Positions 17,483 through 26,836 of a stretch of 64,000 nucleotides of DNA are shown in pieces (the first letter of the stretch is position 1; the number at the start of each line of letters is the position of its first letter). The notes below the pieces were generated by a model. The model searched no databases. It saw nothing but the letters and a program-made list of their open reading frames with translations, and was not told where the DNA came from. The position numbers and the translations under genes were made by a program. This stretch comes from a virus, in the IMG/VR virus record IMGVR_UViG_3300007516_000010, positions 32,942-96,941 of that record; one strand, given 5' to 3'.

Positions 17483-18092
17483 CAACGAAGAAAGCAATTC
17501 GCAGAACCAGTTGATCCGCGTGATGAAGCATGCCGAAACAGGCTGGTGGGATGCGATTAAAGGCGGTTTGCAGGCAGGCAACCCGGCTGCCACATCACCA
17601 CATGAGTTTCCGATCTACGCACCGGCCGTTGGCATGACGATCGGGGCAGGGCTGATAGGCGGATACAAAGCGACCGACATGGTTCTTTCTCGATTGCGAG
17701 ACAGGGCGGCCAAGAAAGAGATAGCACAGGCACGCAAGGAATACGAAGACGCTATTTTCGGTGCTGGCGGCGGTAGTGGTGTCAAGCTTGCAGGGACCGG
17801 CGGCAGCGAACTATCAAGGCAGTTAACTCGCTTTGTAGATGCGGTGACGGCGATGTTACCGCACGACAAGACAGCCTTAAGCCCTGATGACGCACAGCGG
17901 ATGACTGGTTCGCTTGCGGGACTTTATCTACTGCTTGCTGGCGGCGGTTTGACTGCGGGAGCTTATCACGGCTACAAAGCACAGCGTCGCAATAGCGACA
18001 TTGCGGCGGTCTCCCGGGCAAACAAAGAGCGGCAACTGGCCGACAACCGCCCAGTAACGCTGCTGCCGACGGTTATTTCTCCCCCCAGCTAA
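17199..18092 (+). CDS. Protein with two Gly-rich hydrophobic segments
   Basis: A 297-residue protein of unknown function directly upstream of the polymerase gene. The N-terminal 45 residues are Ser/Thr/Pro-rich and overlap the preceding gene. From residue 47 there is a clear helix (TTEALLRAANLDAFNKIIPN). Hydrophobic segments lie at about 70-82 (TAFATGGAALAG), 142-160 (APAVGMTIGAGLIGG) and 240-258 (LAGLYLLLAGGGLTAGAYHG). A basic amphipathic helix (RLRDRAAKKEIAQARKEYED) separates them. The architecture suggests a membrane-active virion protein. The 22-base gap to the polymerase start suggests co-expression. Confidence 0.6.
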   Translation: MKKLISMPQLPVSSPKRASLTPNLLSKLSQTPTSTTASKTSADPTTEALLRAANLDAFNKIIPNLVRYGTAFATGGAALAGLNRLTKLRTEQEIDNEESNSQNQLIRVMKHAETGWWDAIKGGLQAGNPAATSPHEFPIYAPAVGMTIGAGLIGGYKATDMVLSRLRDRAAKKEIAQARKEYEDAIFGAGGGSGVKLAGTGGSELSRQLTRFVDAVTAMLPHDKTALSPDDAQRMTGSLAGLYLLLAGGGLTAGAYHGYKAQRRNSDIAAVSRANKERQLADNRPVTLLPTVISPPS

Positions 18093-18113
18093 ACATAAAC
18101 CAAGAGTAATTCC

Positions 18114-21100
18114 ATGCTGCAGCCGCCCGTATCTCCTGGTTCGGCGGCTCAGCCAGCCGCGATTTCTCCTATCAAACCACGCTCGCCGCTGATGCCATTG
18201 GCGGACTCTCCCGGCGAAGAAATGCCAGTGGGCGTTAAGCTGCGAGCGACAGACGATCCAGACGCTTTACGTACCGGCGTTTACGACTCGGTGCTGGCAG
18301 CGGCTAGCTCGATGCCTCCAGCAGTGAGTAACACGCACACGCTCAAGCTGACGGATCTGCATTACGCTGAGGATGATCCTGAGTTCAACGCCACCGACGA
18401 GAAGAAGGCGATTCTTTCTGGCAGTAGTCTGAGTCGTCGGTTACGAGGCACGTGGCGGTTGTTTGACAACGGCACAGGTGGCGAGATCGCTGAGCGTAAA
18501 GCGACTGTTGCTAACGTCCCGGCGATTCTGCGAGACGGCTCGTTTCTTCGCGGCGGAACGCGGTACACGATGGGTGTGCAGCAACGGTTGCGTCCAGGTG
18601 CGTATGCTCGCTACCGCAAAAATGGGGAGGCCGAATTGCACGTTAACGCCCGCCAGGGCACCGGGCGTAGTCACCGTTACGTGCTGGAGCCCGAGACAGG
18701 GCACTTCTCTGTGCATGTTGAAGGGGCGAAGATTCCGCTCGTGCCGCTGTTAACTTCGCTGGGCGTTACCCGTGACCAGATGGAGAGTGCTTGGGGCAAG
18801 GAGCTGACGGACAAGAACTTCGCAAAGCAGGATCCTAAAGCGATCGGTAAATTCTATGACCGCTTTGTCCCTAAGTCGCAGCAGAACGCAGAGGACCGGT
18901 CGAATCCTGAGATGGTTCAGGCGAAGATTCGCGAAGCGTTTGAAAAGATCGAGCTGGATGACGAGGTCGTTGGTCACACACTTGGCAGGGCCACGGGCAA
19001 GGTAGACGCTGACAATATTCTGCGGGGCACGACCAAGACGCTGCGGATGTTGCAAGGGCAAGAAGATGCCGACGACCGAGACAACCTGGCGTTTGCCAGC
19101 TACCACGGGGCACCCGAGATATTCGCTGAACGGTTCATTAAAGATTACGGACGGTTCCGCAAGGAACTGCTTTACAAGGCGTCACGTAAAGGCACGCTGG
19201 ACAACGTCCCTTCAGGGGCTTTGGACAAGTACATCAACGCGGCAATTTTCCGTAGCGGACTTGCGCAAGGGTCCGAAGAAATAAATCCGTTCGAAATTCT
19301 CGCCGCTGGAACCAAGGTTACGCGGTTCGGCGAGGGTGGTCTTCCTGACACACTGTCGGCACCTGATGAGTCACGAGAAGTAAGCCCGAGTCAGTTCGGA
19401 TTCATTGACGCGGTGGTATCACCGGAGACTCTCCGCATCGGCATTGACGGTTTCTTGGCTCGTGACACGTTCATCGGTGACGACAACCGGCTGTACAGCA
19501 AACTGCTGGACAGCAAGACCGGCAAGACGGTGCTACGGAGCCCCAATCAGTTGCTCAACAGCACCACTGCGATTGGAGCCTCACCGATCCCTGGCTGGGA
19601 GCTAGCGATGCAAAAGGGTAAGTTGCGGATGGTGAAGGAAGGCACCGCCGAATACCGCATCCCCAGCATGGAAGACACGTTCGGTCAGTTAGCCAGTTTC
19701 ACCCCGATGAAATCTGGCATGTTTGGTCAGCGAACTTCAATGGCGAGTCGTATGGCGGCACAGGCTTTGGCTATCGATAACGCCGAGGCTCCGCTGGTGC
19801 AGACGGGCGTACCGGGTGATGCGGATGAGTCGTTCGAGGAGCGACTGGGTGTACGCCTGGGTGCGATCCGCGCCGAAGAGCGAGGCCGTGTTCTGGAGGT
19901 TTCGCCTGACCACATCTTGGTGCGTTACGCCCACGGCAAAGACAAGAAGTTCAGCCTGGACAACAATCGGCCTGGAGCCCGCAAGAGCGTGTTCCATCAC
20001 GACCCGATGGTTTCCGTCGGCCAGGAAGTCGAACCCAATCAGATGCTCGCTAAGAGTAACTACGTTGATGACAAAGGCACAGCGGCACTGGGCACCAACG
20101 CCCGTACGGCATTGATGGCGTGGGACGACGCGTTCGAGGACGGCATCGTAGTTTCGCAGTCGTTCGCTGACCGCGTGCGGGTACAGCAGGCGTACAAGCA
20201 CCGTATTCAGCCTGGCGAAGGCGAGAAGGTAGATAAGAAGTCGTACCTGCAGGTGTTCGGCAACCGGTACACAGGCGACCAGCTCAAGGCGATCGACAAC
20301 GACGGTGTGATTCGCATCGGTACCACAGTCAAGAGCGGCGATCCGTTGATCCTGGGCGTCCGCAAGCGTGACGGAGCCAAGACCCGTGTGCATCGGCAGA
20401 GCAAGATGGACTTTGGTGACTCCAGTATCCGCTGGGATCACCATAGTGAAGGCGTCGTCACCGACGTGTTCCATAGCGAGAAAGGTTCGCAGGTTGTTGT
20501 CAGGTCGTCTAAATCCCTGGAAGAGGGCGATAAGCTTTGCTACGACGAGCTGACTGAAGTGTTGACCCGCACAGGTTGGAAGCTCGTCGCGGATCTCCGG
20601 TTTGACGATGAGATTTGCTGTCGGAGCGAGGATGGCGGCATCCGCTACGACAAGCCGACCAAGCTTTATCAATACGCGACTGGCGGACGGATGTACCGGA
20701 TAGAGTCGCAACAGATCGACCTGTTCGTTACTGCGTCGCACAACATGTTTGTGCAGCGACGTAATGGTAAAGCATTCGAGTTGTTGCCTACGACGGCTAT
20801 CGCAGGCAAGCGTGTTCGATACGCCAAGTCAGGTAGCTGGGCAGGCAAGAGTCCGGAGTATTTTGAATTCCCTGCGATGCGAGTAAAGGCAGGGCAGTCT
20901 GGTCGCGGGTCACGAGACTTACCGGCGATCCGCTGGCCGTTACGCACGTACCTGATGCTGTTAGGGGTGTACCTGGCTGACGGCAACTGTTCCAAGCAAG
21001 TAAAGAAAGGGAACTGGTTCGTTGACATCACGAAGATCAAAGAGCCAAACCGCACGCAGCTACGGGAGGCATTAACCGCGGCTGGCATTAAGTTCCATGA

Positions 21101-23651
21101 AGCCGCCGGTGGTACCAAAGTTCGTATCCAGAGCAAGCAGCTGTACCAGCACTTCCAGCAATTTGGCCGGGCATGGGAAAAGTTTATCCCTGCCGAAGTG
21201 TTCGATTACGCCAGGGAAGACCTGGAGTATCTGTTCCAGTGGCTGATGTGGGGCGACGGGCACGCCGGCGATAAGTGGCCGATCAGCTACTCATCGACGT
21301 CTAAACAGCTGGCAGATGATGTCAGTCGCTTGCTGCTCCACATCGGCAAGGCAGGCAACGTCAGCTTTAAAGATCCGGAAGACTGCGTGATCCGTGGCAA
21401 GCAGTACAAATGTCGTCGATGTTATTCCGTGGGAATCATCAACACCAAGCTGACGCCGCAGGTAAATCACTCGCACGTCAAGAAGCAATCCGCACAGACG
21501 GAAGAGTACATCGACGGCTACGACAAGCCAGTGTTCTGCGTGGAAGTCCCGACGCACGTGCTGTATGTCCGCCGCAACGGAAAGGCCTGTTGGTCTGGTA
21601 ACTCTGGGCGTCAGGGAAACAAGGGCGTGATCACGGTCAAGCCCGACGAAGAGATGCCACAGGGTGAAGACGGTAAAGCGATCGAGGTAATCTTTAGTCC
21701 GCTGTCAGTACCCAGCCGCGGTAACAGCTCGTTCCCACTGGAGATGTTGCTCGGCAAGATCGCTCGCAAACGAGGCCAGGCGTACAAGATCAAGGACTTC
21801 AAAGGCGAAGACTTGCAGCAGATGGTTCTCAATGAAGCCGACAAGTACGGCGTCAGCGACACCGAGACCTTCATCGATCCTGCGACGGGTAGAAAGATCA
21901 AGGGCGTGTTGTCAGGCGACATGTTCTTGATGGCTCTTCACCACACGGCCGAATCGAAACAGAGTTCTCGCGGGCTGGGGAAATATTCCGCAGAAGATTC
22001 CCCCGCAAAGGGCGGAGAAGAGGGTGCCCAAGCGAAGAGATTCAGTGGCCAGCAGCTTTGGGCTGGGCTATCTCACGGAGCTTATGCCACGTCCAAGGAA
22101 GCGTCACTGCTGCGTGGAACCCGCAATGACGATTACTGGTCGGCGTTCATGGCCGGCAATCAGGTCGCTCCTCCGAAGGTTCCTGTCCAGTACAACGCGT
22201 TCATGGACAGGCTCCGCGCATCGGGCATCAATCCGGTCCGCAGGGGCACCCAGACGCAACTGATGGCGATGACGGACAACGACGTCCGAGACATCGCTGG
22301 AGACCGCGTCGTACGCGTTAACGACACGGTAGAAGTCCACAAGGACATGAAGCCCGTGCCGGGCGGTCTGTTCGATCCGCGACTATTCGGCGATGGGACT
22401 CGCTTCGCAGCGATCGAGTTACCCGAGCGGATGCCCAACCCTGTCTTCGAGGAGCCACTGCGGCGACTGCTGGGTTACACCGAGAAGGATTTCAGGGAAG
22501 TGCTGGGGGGTAAAAAAGAGATACCTGGTTTCGGCAGCGGTCCTGACGCGTTGTTCAAACGCCTGGAGCAGATCGACGTTCCCAAGGAACTTTCCCGTGC
22601 TCGTAACGAGATCGCTGGCACTCGTAAGGTAGCTCGCGACGCAGCGGTCCGGCGGCTGGGGTATCTGAAGAACTTCGAGAAGACCGGTACGCATCCGACG
22701 GATCTGATGATCTCGATGGTTCCGGTGATGCCACCGCGGCTGCGTCCGATCTCCAAGCTTGGCGGCAAGGGCGGCGTCGTGATCAGCGATCCCAACTTTC
22801 TGTACCGCGAGTTGATGCAGGCCAATGATGTGGTCAGCGAGCTCAAAGGTAAGGTCGACGACATCTCCGACGAACGGCTGGCGGTTTACGATGCTCACAA
22901 GGCACTCGTTGGTGTCACCGACTCGACCAACCGCGAGTTACAGCAGCGGAAGGTCAAAGGGATCATCAAGCGTCTTGTGGGGAGCAACCCCAAAAGCGGA
23001 GACATGCAGAGGAAGCTGCTCAGTGGCAACGTCGATACGGTCGGCCGCGGCGTGATCATGCCTGACACGTCGCTGGACATGGACAGCTTCGGTTTACCCG
23101 AGGCGATGGCGTTCAACATGTTTGAACCCTACGTCGCGAGAAACCTGTCGCTTAAGGGGATTCCCCGTATACAGGCGATGGAGCACCTTAAGGCCAGGGA
23201 CAGTGTTGCCCGTAAGGCATTGCTGGAAGAGATAGGCAAACGACCGGTGTCGCTTAGCCGTGCACCGATTCTCTACAAGTATGGCGACATCGCTTTGTTG
23301 CCGCAGTTGGTTAAGGGAGACACGATCAAGCTCAATCCGTTCGTGGTCAAGGGCCTCGGCGCCGATTACGATGGAGACGCTGTCAACCTTAACGTCATGC
23401 ACGGACGCGAAGCGGTAGCTGAAGCGATGGACAGGATGTTGCCCAGCCGCATGCTGTTCGCCACCAAGGACTTTAAGAGTCCGATGTTCACACCCAGCCA
23501 AGACATGCTGCTGGGACTCAACAGGGCTTCCCAGCCAGCAAAGAAGGGAGCCAAGACCCGTTACTTCGCTTCCTTTGAAGATGCCAAATCGGCACTGAAG
23601 CGAGGTGACATCGACCTTGACACACCTGTTCGGTTTCCGAAGACACCGTGA
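18114..23651 (+). CDS. RNA polymerase beta fused to N-terminal beta-prime, with intein
   Basis: A 1845-residue multisubunit-type RNA polymerase subunit, about 1490 residues after intein removal. Residues 1-808 match beta: lobe-like LRGTWRLFDNGTGGE near 110, then EDGIVVSQSF near 678 and EEGDKL at 803-808. After the intein (809-1163) beta continues with SGRQGNKGVI at 1164-1173, the active-site lysine loop, and PLSVPSRGN. Beta-prime begins around 1415 (PGGLFDPRLFG). It includes MVPVMPPRLRPISKL, NVDTVGRGVIMP and the catalytic magnesium site GADYDGD at 1749-1755 (D1751, D1753, D1755), then PSQDMLLGLNRAS. It ends at RFPKTP, near E. coli beta-prime residue 550. The rest of beta-prime is encoded at 52125. 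The N-terminal beta-prime zinc cysteines are absent. The subunit makes phage RNA, either in the infected cell or from the virion. Confidence 0.9.
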   Translation: MLQPPVSPGSAAQPAAISPIKPRSPLMPLADSPGEEMPVGVKLRATDDPDALRTGVYDSVLAAASSMPPAVSNTHTLKLTDLHYAEDDPEFNATDEKKAILSGSSLSRRLRGTWRLFDNGTGGEIAERKATVANVPAILRDGSFLRGGTRYTMGVQQRLRPGAYARYRKNGEAELHVNARQGTGRSHRYVLEPETGHFSVHVEGAKIPLVPLLTSLGVTRDQMESAWGKELTDKNFAKQDPKAIGKFYDRFVPKSQQNAEDRSNPEMVQAKIREAFEKIELDDEVVGHTLGRATGKVDADNILRGTTKTLRMLQGQEDADDRDNLAFASYHGAPEIFAERFIKDYGRFRKELLYKASRKGTLDNVPSGALDKYINAAIFRSGLAQGSEEINPFEILAAGTKVTRFGEGGLPDTLSAPDESREVSPSQFGFIDAVVSPETLRIGIDGFLARDTFIGDDNRLYSKLLDSKTGKTVLRSPNQLLNSTTAIGASPIPGWELAMQKGKLRMVKEGTAEYRIPSMEDTFGQLASFTPMKSGMFGQRTSMASRMAAQALAIDNAEAPLVQTGVPGDADESFEERLGVRLGAIRAEERGRVLEVSPDHILVRYAHGKDKKFSLDNNRPGARKSVFHHDPMVSVGQEVEPNQMLAKSNYVDDKGTAALGTNARTALMAWDDAFEDGIVVSQSFADRVRVQQAYKHRIQPGEGEKVDKKSYLQVFGNRYTGDQLKAIDNDGVIRIGTTVKSGDPLILGVRKRDGAKTRVHRQSKMDFGDSSIRWDHHSEGVVTDVFHSEKGSQVVVRSSKSLEEGDKLCYDELTEVLTRTGWKLVADLRFDDEICCRSEDGGIRYDKPTKLYQYATGGRMYRIESQQIDLFVTASHNMFVQRRNGKAFELLPTTAIAGKRVRYAKSGSWAGKSPEYFEFPAMRVKAGQSGRGSRDLPAIRWPLRTYLMLLGVYLADGNCSKQVKKGNWFVDITKIKEPNRTQLREALTAAGIKFHEAAGGTKVRIQSKQLYQHFQQFGRAWEKFIPAEVFDYAREDLEYLFQWLMWGDGHAGDKWPISYSSTSKQLADDVSRLLLHIGKAGNVSFKDPEDCVIRGKQYKCRRCYSVGIINTKLTPQVNHSHVKKQSAQTEEYIDGYDKPVFCVEVPTHVLYVRRNGKACWSGNSGRQGNKGVITVKPDEEMPQGEDGKAIEVIFSPLSVPSRGNSSFPLEMLLGKIARKRGQAYKIKDFKGEDLQQMVLNEADKYGVSDTETFIDPATGRKIKGVLSGDMFLMALHHTAESKQSSRGLGKYSAEDSPAKGGEEGAQAKRFSGQQLWAGLSHGAYATSKEASLLRGTRNDDYWSAFMAGNQVAPPKVPVQYNAFMDRLRASGINPVRRGTQTQLMAMTDNDVRDIAGDRVVRVNDTVEVHKDMKPVPGGLFDPRLFGDGTRFAAIELPERMPNPVFEEPLRRLLGYTEKDFREVLGGKKEIPGFGSGPDALFKRLEQIDVPKELSRARNEIAGTRKVARDAAVRRLGYLKNFEKTGTHPTDLMISMVPVMPPRLRPISKLGGKGGVVISDPNFLYRELMQANDVVSELKGKVDDISDERLAVYDAHKALVGVTDSTNRELQQRKVKGIIKRLVGSNPKSGDMQRKLLSGNVDTVGRGVIMPDTSLDMDSFGLPEAMAFNMFEPYVARNLSLKGIPRIQAMEHLKARDSVARKALLEEIGKRPVSLSRAPILYKYGDIALLPQLVKGDTIKLNPFVVKGLGADYDGDAVNLNVMHGREAVAEAMDRMLPSRMLFATKDFKSPMFTPSQDMLLGLNRASQPAKKGAKTRYFASFEDAKSALKRGDIDLDTPVRFPKTP
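20538..21602 (+). other. Intein with LAGLIDADG homing endonuclease
   Basis: An in-frame 355-residue insertion between GDKL and SGRQGNKG, exactly inside the most conserved beta active-site loop. The first residue is Cys (CYDELTEVLTRTGW) and the block with TASHNMF carries the usual splicing His. The end is VLYVRRNGKACWSGN followed by Ser as the +1 nucleophile. The usual penultimate His is Gly. Two LAGLIDADG-type helices are visible: LMLLGVYLADGN (about residue 945) and YLFQWLMWGDGH (about 1042). The intein would self-excise to restore GDKLSGRQGNKG and may cut intein-less alleles. Confidence 0.9.
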
Positions 23652-23684
23652 GCCTAGTTTAGGCAAGCAGGTTTCGACCACCAC

Positions 23685-23717
23685 AACAGCCAGGTAATTA
23701 CCTGGCTGTTTTCGTTT
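23685..23717 (+). terminator. Intrinsic terminator after the polymerase gene
   Basis: A perfect 26-bp palindrome, arms AACAGCCAGGTAA and its complement, followed by TTCGTTT. It lies 34 bases after the polymerase stop and closes that transcription unit. Confidence 0.85.
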
Positions 23718-23743
23718 ACACACACACACGAGAAGATCAAAAG

Positions 23744-25021
23744 ATGAATAGCCACCACAAGTACACAAACGCCAACTTCCGCAACGCCACGCTGGTTGAA
23801 GCGTACCGGCTGTACCTCAACAGCAATGACAAGAAGCTATTGACGTCGCTAATGACTGTCGACAACAAGTTTAACGAAGAACTCTATGAAGCGACCGTTT
23901 CCGGCCAGGGGACAGGCGCAGAATTCGTCAGTGAGCCGGCCTTTGTACCGATCTGGCGGTCACAGACGAATTCCGCGCACAACCTGGTGAAGGCCGGACT
24001 GGCGATGCAGTCCACGCAACTGTTTGAAGGACTCCATAAACCTTGCGTCGCAATTACCAGGATGGGTCACCTGATTGCTGCCGGACTGATTTACGGCGGA
24101 GACGCTTGTACGGCAGACCCCGAGTTTAATCATTTCTATGAGCCGATCGTGGGTATCCAGGCGAAGCTGGCGAGGGAGGGTAAATCAGCCGACCTGGCGG
24201 AGGAGCTGGCAGCCGTCTCGAAGGAGGCTACCAGTCTTAAAAGTTTATACCGCAAAACGAAAGACGCGATCGTTAACGCGATGAGCTTGAATACCACTCT
24301 CGCGACCGAGCGGGACCTGTGGACTAAGCGGGCCTATGAATTGCAAAAGGAAGCGGTTTCCACGAAGAAAGAAACCGCCGTAAATACGGCTAAACTGAAG
24401 GCTCAAATAACCCAACTGCACGTCGCGACGGACGAGCAGATTAAGCGACAAGAAGCGCATAACCGTAAAGTAGCTGATGATTCGGCGAGCATCGTCGTTG
24501 AGCGGGACATGTTGCTTCGGCAGGTCGCCAGACTGGAAAAGGCTTCCGTTTCGGCGAGGGAGTCAACCGATAGAAAGATAGCCACACTGACGGCCCAGCT
24601 GGCAGAATCGCAAGACGCGTTGGCACAGAAACCGCAGAGGCAAGCGGCGGAGGTTGCGATTCTGCAGAAGCACCTGACAACCGCTTGCGTCCAGTTAGAG
24701 GCGGCGACGACGAAGATTTTTGAGGCGGAACGCGCCGCCATCCCGGACAAGAAGCAGGCCGCTACCATATTAGCCGCTGTAGAGTTAGCGTTAGCCAAGG
24801 CAGAAGCCGCGTTAGAGGCGAAGACGCAAGAGCTGGCTAAGGCACAAACGTTGGCCGCGAAGCTGGTGAAGAGCAAGTCTGTTACTGTTACGAAGCCAGC
24901 CGCCAAGACACGCAAGCCTGCCAAGCCTGCCAAGCCTGCCAAGCCCGCTAAACCCAGAGCGAAGAAGTCCAAACTGGGCGAAGGTTTAAACCTTAACTTT
25001 GACTGGACAGGAAAAAAGTAA
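23744..25021 (+). CDS. Long coiled-coil protein with Lys/Pro/Ala tail
   Basis: A 425-residue protein of unknown function. Residues 1-145 form a globular domain. Residues about 150-370 are an almost unbroken Ala/Glu/Lys/Gln-rich coiled coil (VERDMLLRQVARLEKASVSA and similar heptads). The C-terminus holds tandem KPAKPAKPAKPAKP units encoded by repeated AAGCCTGCC, a basic tail that could bind nucleic acid. It is preceded by the polymerase terminator, so it starts a new transcription unit. Scaffold, tail or DNA-organising roles are possible; none is shown. Confidence 0.65.
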   Translation: MNSHHKYTNANFRNATLVEAYRLYLNSNDKKLLTSLMTVDNKFNEELYEATVSGQGTGAEFVSEPAFVPIWRSQTNSAHNLVKAGLAMQSTQLFEGLHKPCVAITRMGHLIAAGLIYGGDACTADPEFNHFYEPIVGIQAKLAREGKSADLAEELAAVSKEATSLKSLYRKTKDAIVNAMSLNTTLATERDLWTKRAYELQKEAVSTKKETAVNTAKLKAQITQLHVATDEQIKRQEAHNRKVADDSASIVVERDMLLRQVARLEKASVSARESTDRKIATLTAQLAESQDALAQKPQRQAAEVAILQKHLTTACVQLEAATTKIFEAERAAIPDKKQAATILAAVELALAKAEAALEAKTQELAKAQTLAAKLVKSKSVTVTKPAAKTRKPAKPAKPAKPAKPRAKKSKLGEGLNLNFDWTGKK

Positions 25022-25102
25022 CAGCTGTTCCTCGTTGATTTAAGTGACGCGTTTAGGGAGGAGTAAGAAGGATTTAGTCACTCACTACAAGGAACGGGCA
25101 AC

Positions 25103-25564
25103 ATGCCTCGCAAGACGGAACACTACAGGATATTACGCGGAAAGGTTCGCATAGAAGAATATTTCTGTGACAAGATTAGCGACACTGTCGAGTCAATAAA
25201 GGGTGTCAACCTCATGCGTATTGCGAGGGATGAATCGCTAGCACGATTAAAAGCGAACCCGCGTTGCGGTTTAGCCACAGGAAGCACTGACAGCGAGGAA
25301 TGGTTTGAGTCTGTGAACACCACCGGCTCAACAGCTGCCGGTATGGGGTCGTCCGTTTATTTACCAAGCCGCGAAGAGATTGCCGCCGCGTGTGCAGCAT
25401 TCCGCGTACGCGACCCACGGGGTTCCGTCTATGGGGGTTCACCCGACTACGACATCGGCGTCCAGTTCCCGACTTTCAACGACCTATCCACTCGACGTAC
25501 CACGATCCCGGAAGACGATCGAAAATGCGACTGCCCTTACTGGGGTACCGAAGGAAAAGAATGA
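25103..25564 (+). CDS. Hypothetical protein
   Basis: A 153-residue soluble protein of unknown function, with a basic N-terminus, a helical centre (GVNLMRIARDESLARLKANP) and a Pro/Gly/Asp-rich second half ending in two cysteines (CDCPYW). The ATG at 25103 has AAGGAACGG upstream. Two tiny peptide frames (13 and 12 codons) fill the gap to the next gene and are not counted as genes. Confidence 0.6.
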   Translation: MPRKTEHYRILRGKVRIEEYFCDKISDTVESIKGVNLMRIARDESLARLKANPRCGLATGSTDSEEWFESVNTTGSTAAGMGSSVYLPSREEIAAACAAFRVRDPRGSVYGGSPDYDIGVQFPTFNDLSTRRTTIPEDDRKCDCPYWGTEGKE

Positions 25565-25629
25565 CCGAAAACCAAACTAACCAGGTGAAACCGAATGGCT
25601 AAATACATTGTGGAACTTTACGAACTCCG

Positions 25630-25971
25630 GTGAAAACAGATGCGATACTGCGAGATATTATGACGACCGAAGAATATACGGCTGAAATGTTAAAAGCGTT
25701 GGATTGGCTCAAAAGACTTCCTGACGAAAAAATGATGCTGAGTGCGTTGACCCTGATGTTTTTAAAAGGACGCAACGCCACCGATGAAGCTAGTGCGATC
25801 CCAGATGCGGAGTTGCAGCATTTCGGGGAACACGTTCAAGAAACGTTCGCGTCAGTGGGATTCCTTTTGCTGATGGCTCGCGGAAGCGTTGTCGCAAACT
25901 TTACTGACGGCGTGCCGAAGTATTCAGTTAGCGATCAAGGCATTAAGGAAGCCGATTCGCTTAGTCAGTAG
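25630..25971 (+). CDS. Hypothetical protein, small helical
   Basis: A 113-residue protein of unknown function. It starts at GTG 25630, or possibly the ATG at 25660. It has several helices (EEYTAEMLKALDWLKRLPDE; MMLSALTLMFLKG) and a short C-terminal beta segment (PKYSVSDQGIKEAD) that resembles the wing of small winged-helix proteins. Palindrome copy 4 follows. Confidence 0.5.
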   Translation: MKTDAILRDIMTTEEYTAEMLKALDWLKRLPDEKMMLSALTLMFLKGRNATDEASAIPDAELQHFGEHVQETFASVGFLLLMARGSVVANFTDGVPKYSVSDQGIKEADSLSQ

Positions 25972-26026
25972 AACGCTATCAACCACCTCGCCGCCGCGAG
26001 TTGATTCAATTTCAAAAACAAGCTTC

Positions 26027-26056
26027 AGCGGCGACAAAATCGATTTTGTCGCCGCT
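26027..26056. repeat. Intergenic palindrome, copy 4
   Basis: The same 28-bp palindrome as copies 1 and 2, extended by one A-T pair to 30 bp. The 28-bp unit ends exactly 30 bases before the ATG at 26086. Confidence 0.95.
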
Positions 26057-26085
26057 GTTTCTTTTACTCAAGCAAGGATTAATGG

Positions 26086-26811
26086 ATGACAACGCAGACA
26101 AAAATTGAGTTTTCAGGCTTTACCGCTACTATCTCTCAAGATCCAGACTACCCCGATCCGATGCGAGAGGCTGACGCCCCGGACGTTTTTGCTACCTGGC
26201 ATAGGCGATACGCTTTCGGTGACGACGCATCTGCCAGGTGGAGCCGGGAAGAATACCGTAAGGCGAACATCGGCCAGCATGACTTGGTACTGGACGTCTA
26301 CATGTACGACCACAGCGGAGTCGTATTTTCGCACAGTCCTTTCGCGGACAAATGGGACAGTGGCTGGCTCGGCTGGCACTGGATATCCCAGGAAGCGATC
26401 ATCCGGGACTTCACCGGCGACGTTGAGCTGGCCAAGAAGTGGCTGAAAGCCAGGCTCGAAGTTTTCAACAACTACGTCAGCGGCGACGTTTGGGAAGTGG
26501 TTACCACGGACCCGCGCGGCGAAGAAGTAGACAGCTACTCGTTAGCCGAAGCGATCGACGACGAAAGATGCGCCAGGATACTTGCCGATCTGCGTGTCCT
26601 CGCAGGGAACTGGAAGTACCAGGACTTCGTGAAGCCGATGTCGGCGAACGAGATCCTCACCTCGCTGGTCGAAAGCTTTGGCGAAGCCTTCGACGCTGAC
26701 GAACCGATTAACGGCAGCGACGCCGTTGAGTGGATTTGCGACACGTTACCGCAAGCCCGTGTGTGGCTTGCCAAGCAATCCGCTGTGATAGCGGATTTAA
26801 ACCCTCTTTGA
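26086..26811 (+). CDS. Conserved phage protein of unknown function
   Basis: A 241-residue protein resembling a widespread phage and plasmid family of unknown function. It has a WHRRYAFGD segment near residue 38, followed by VYMYDHSGVVFSHSPFADKW-type and WDSGWLGW segments near residues 71-95. In the family, the YDHSG and WDSG motifs are the most conserved and hint at an unrecognised enzyme. The start follows palindrome copy 4 by 30 bases. Confidence 0.65.
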   Translation: MTTQTKIEFSGFTATISQDPDYPDPMREADAPDVFATWHRRYAFGDDASARWSREEYRKANIGQHDLVLDVYMYDHSGVVFSHSPFADKWDSGWLGWHWISQEAIIRDFTGDVELAKKWLKARLEVFNNYVSGDVWEVVTTDPRGEEVDSYSLAEAIDDERCARILADLRVLAGNWKYQDFVKPMSANEILTSLVESFGEAFDADEPINGSDAVEWICDTLPQARVWLAKQSAVIADLNPL

Positions 26812-26836
26812 TTCTCTATCCAACTAGGAAATTACC

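Noticed and set aside
19737-20741. Long minus-strand open frame (334 codons) across the polymerase and intein
   Set aside because: It lies wholly opposite strongly conserved polymerase and intein sequence, and the translation resembles no protein. It is a shadow of the plus-strand gene.
25561-25632. Two tiny overlapping frames (13 and 12 codons)
   Set aside because: Too short to judge and without structure; possibly leader peptides, but nothing supports it.
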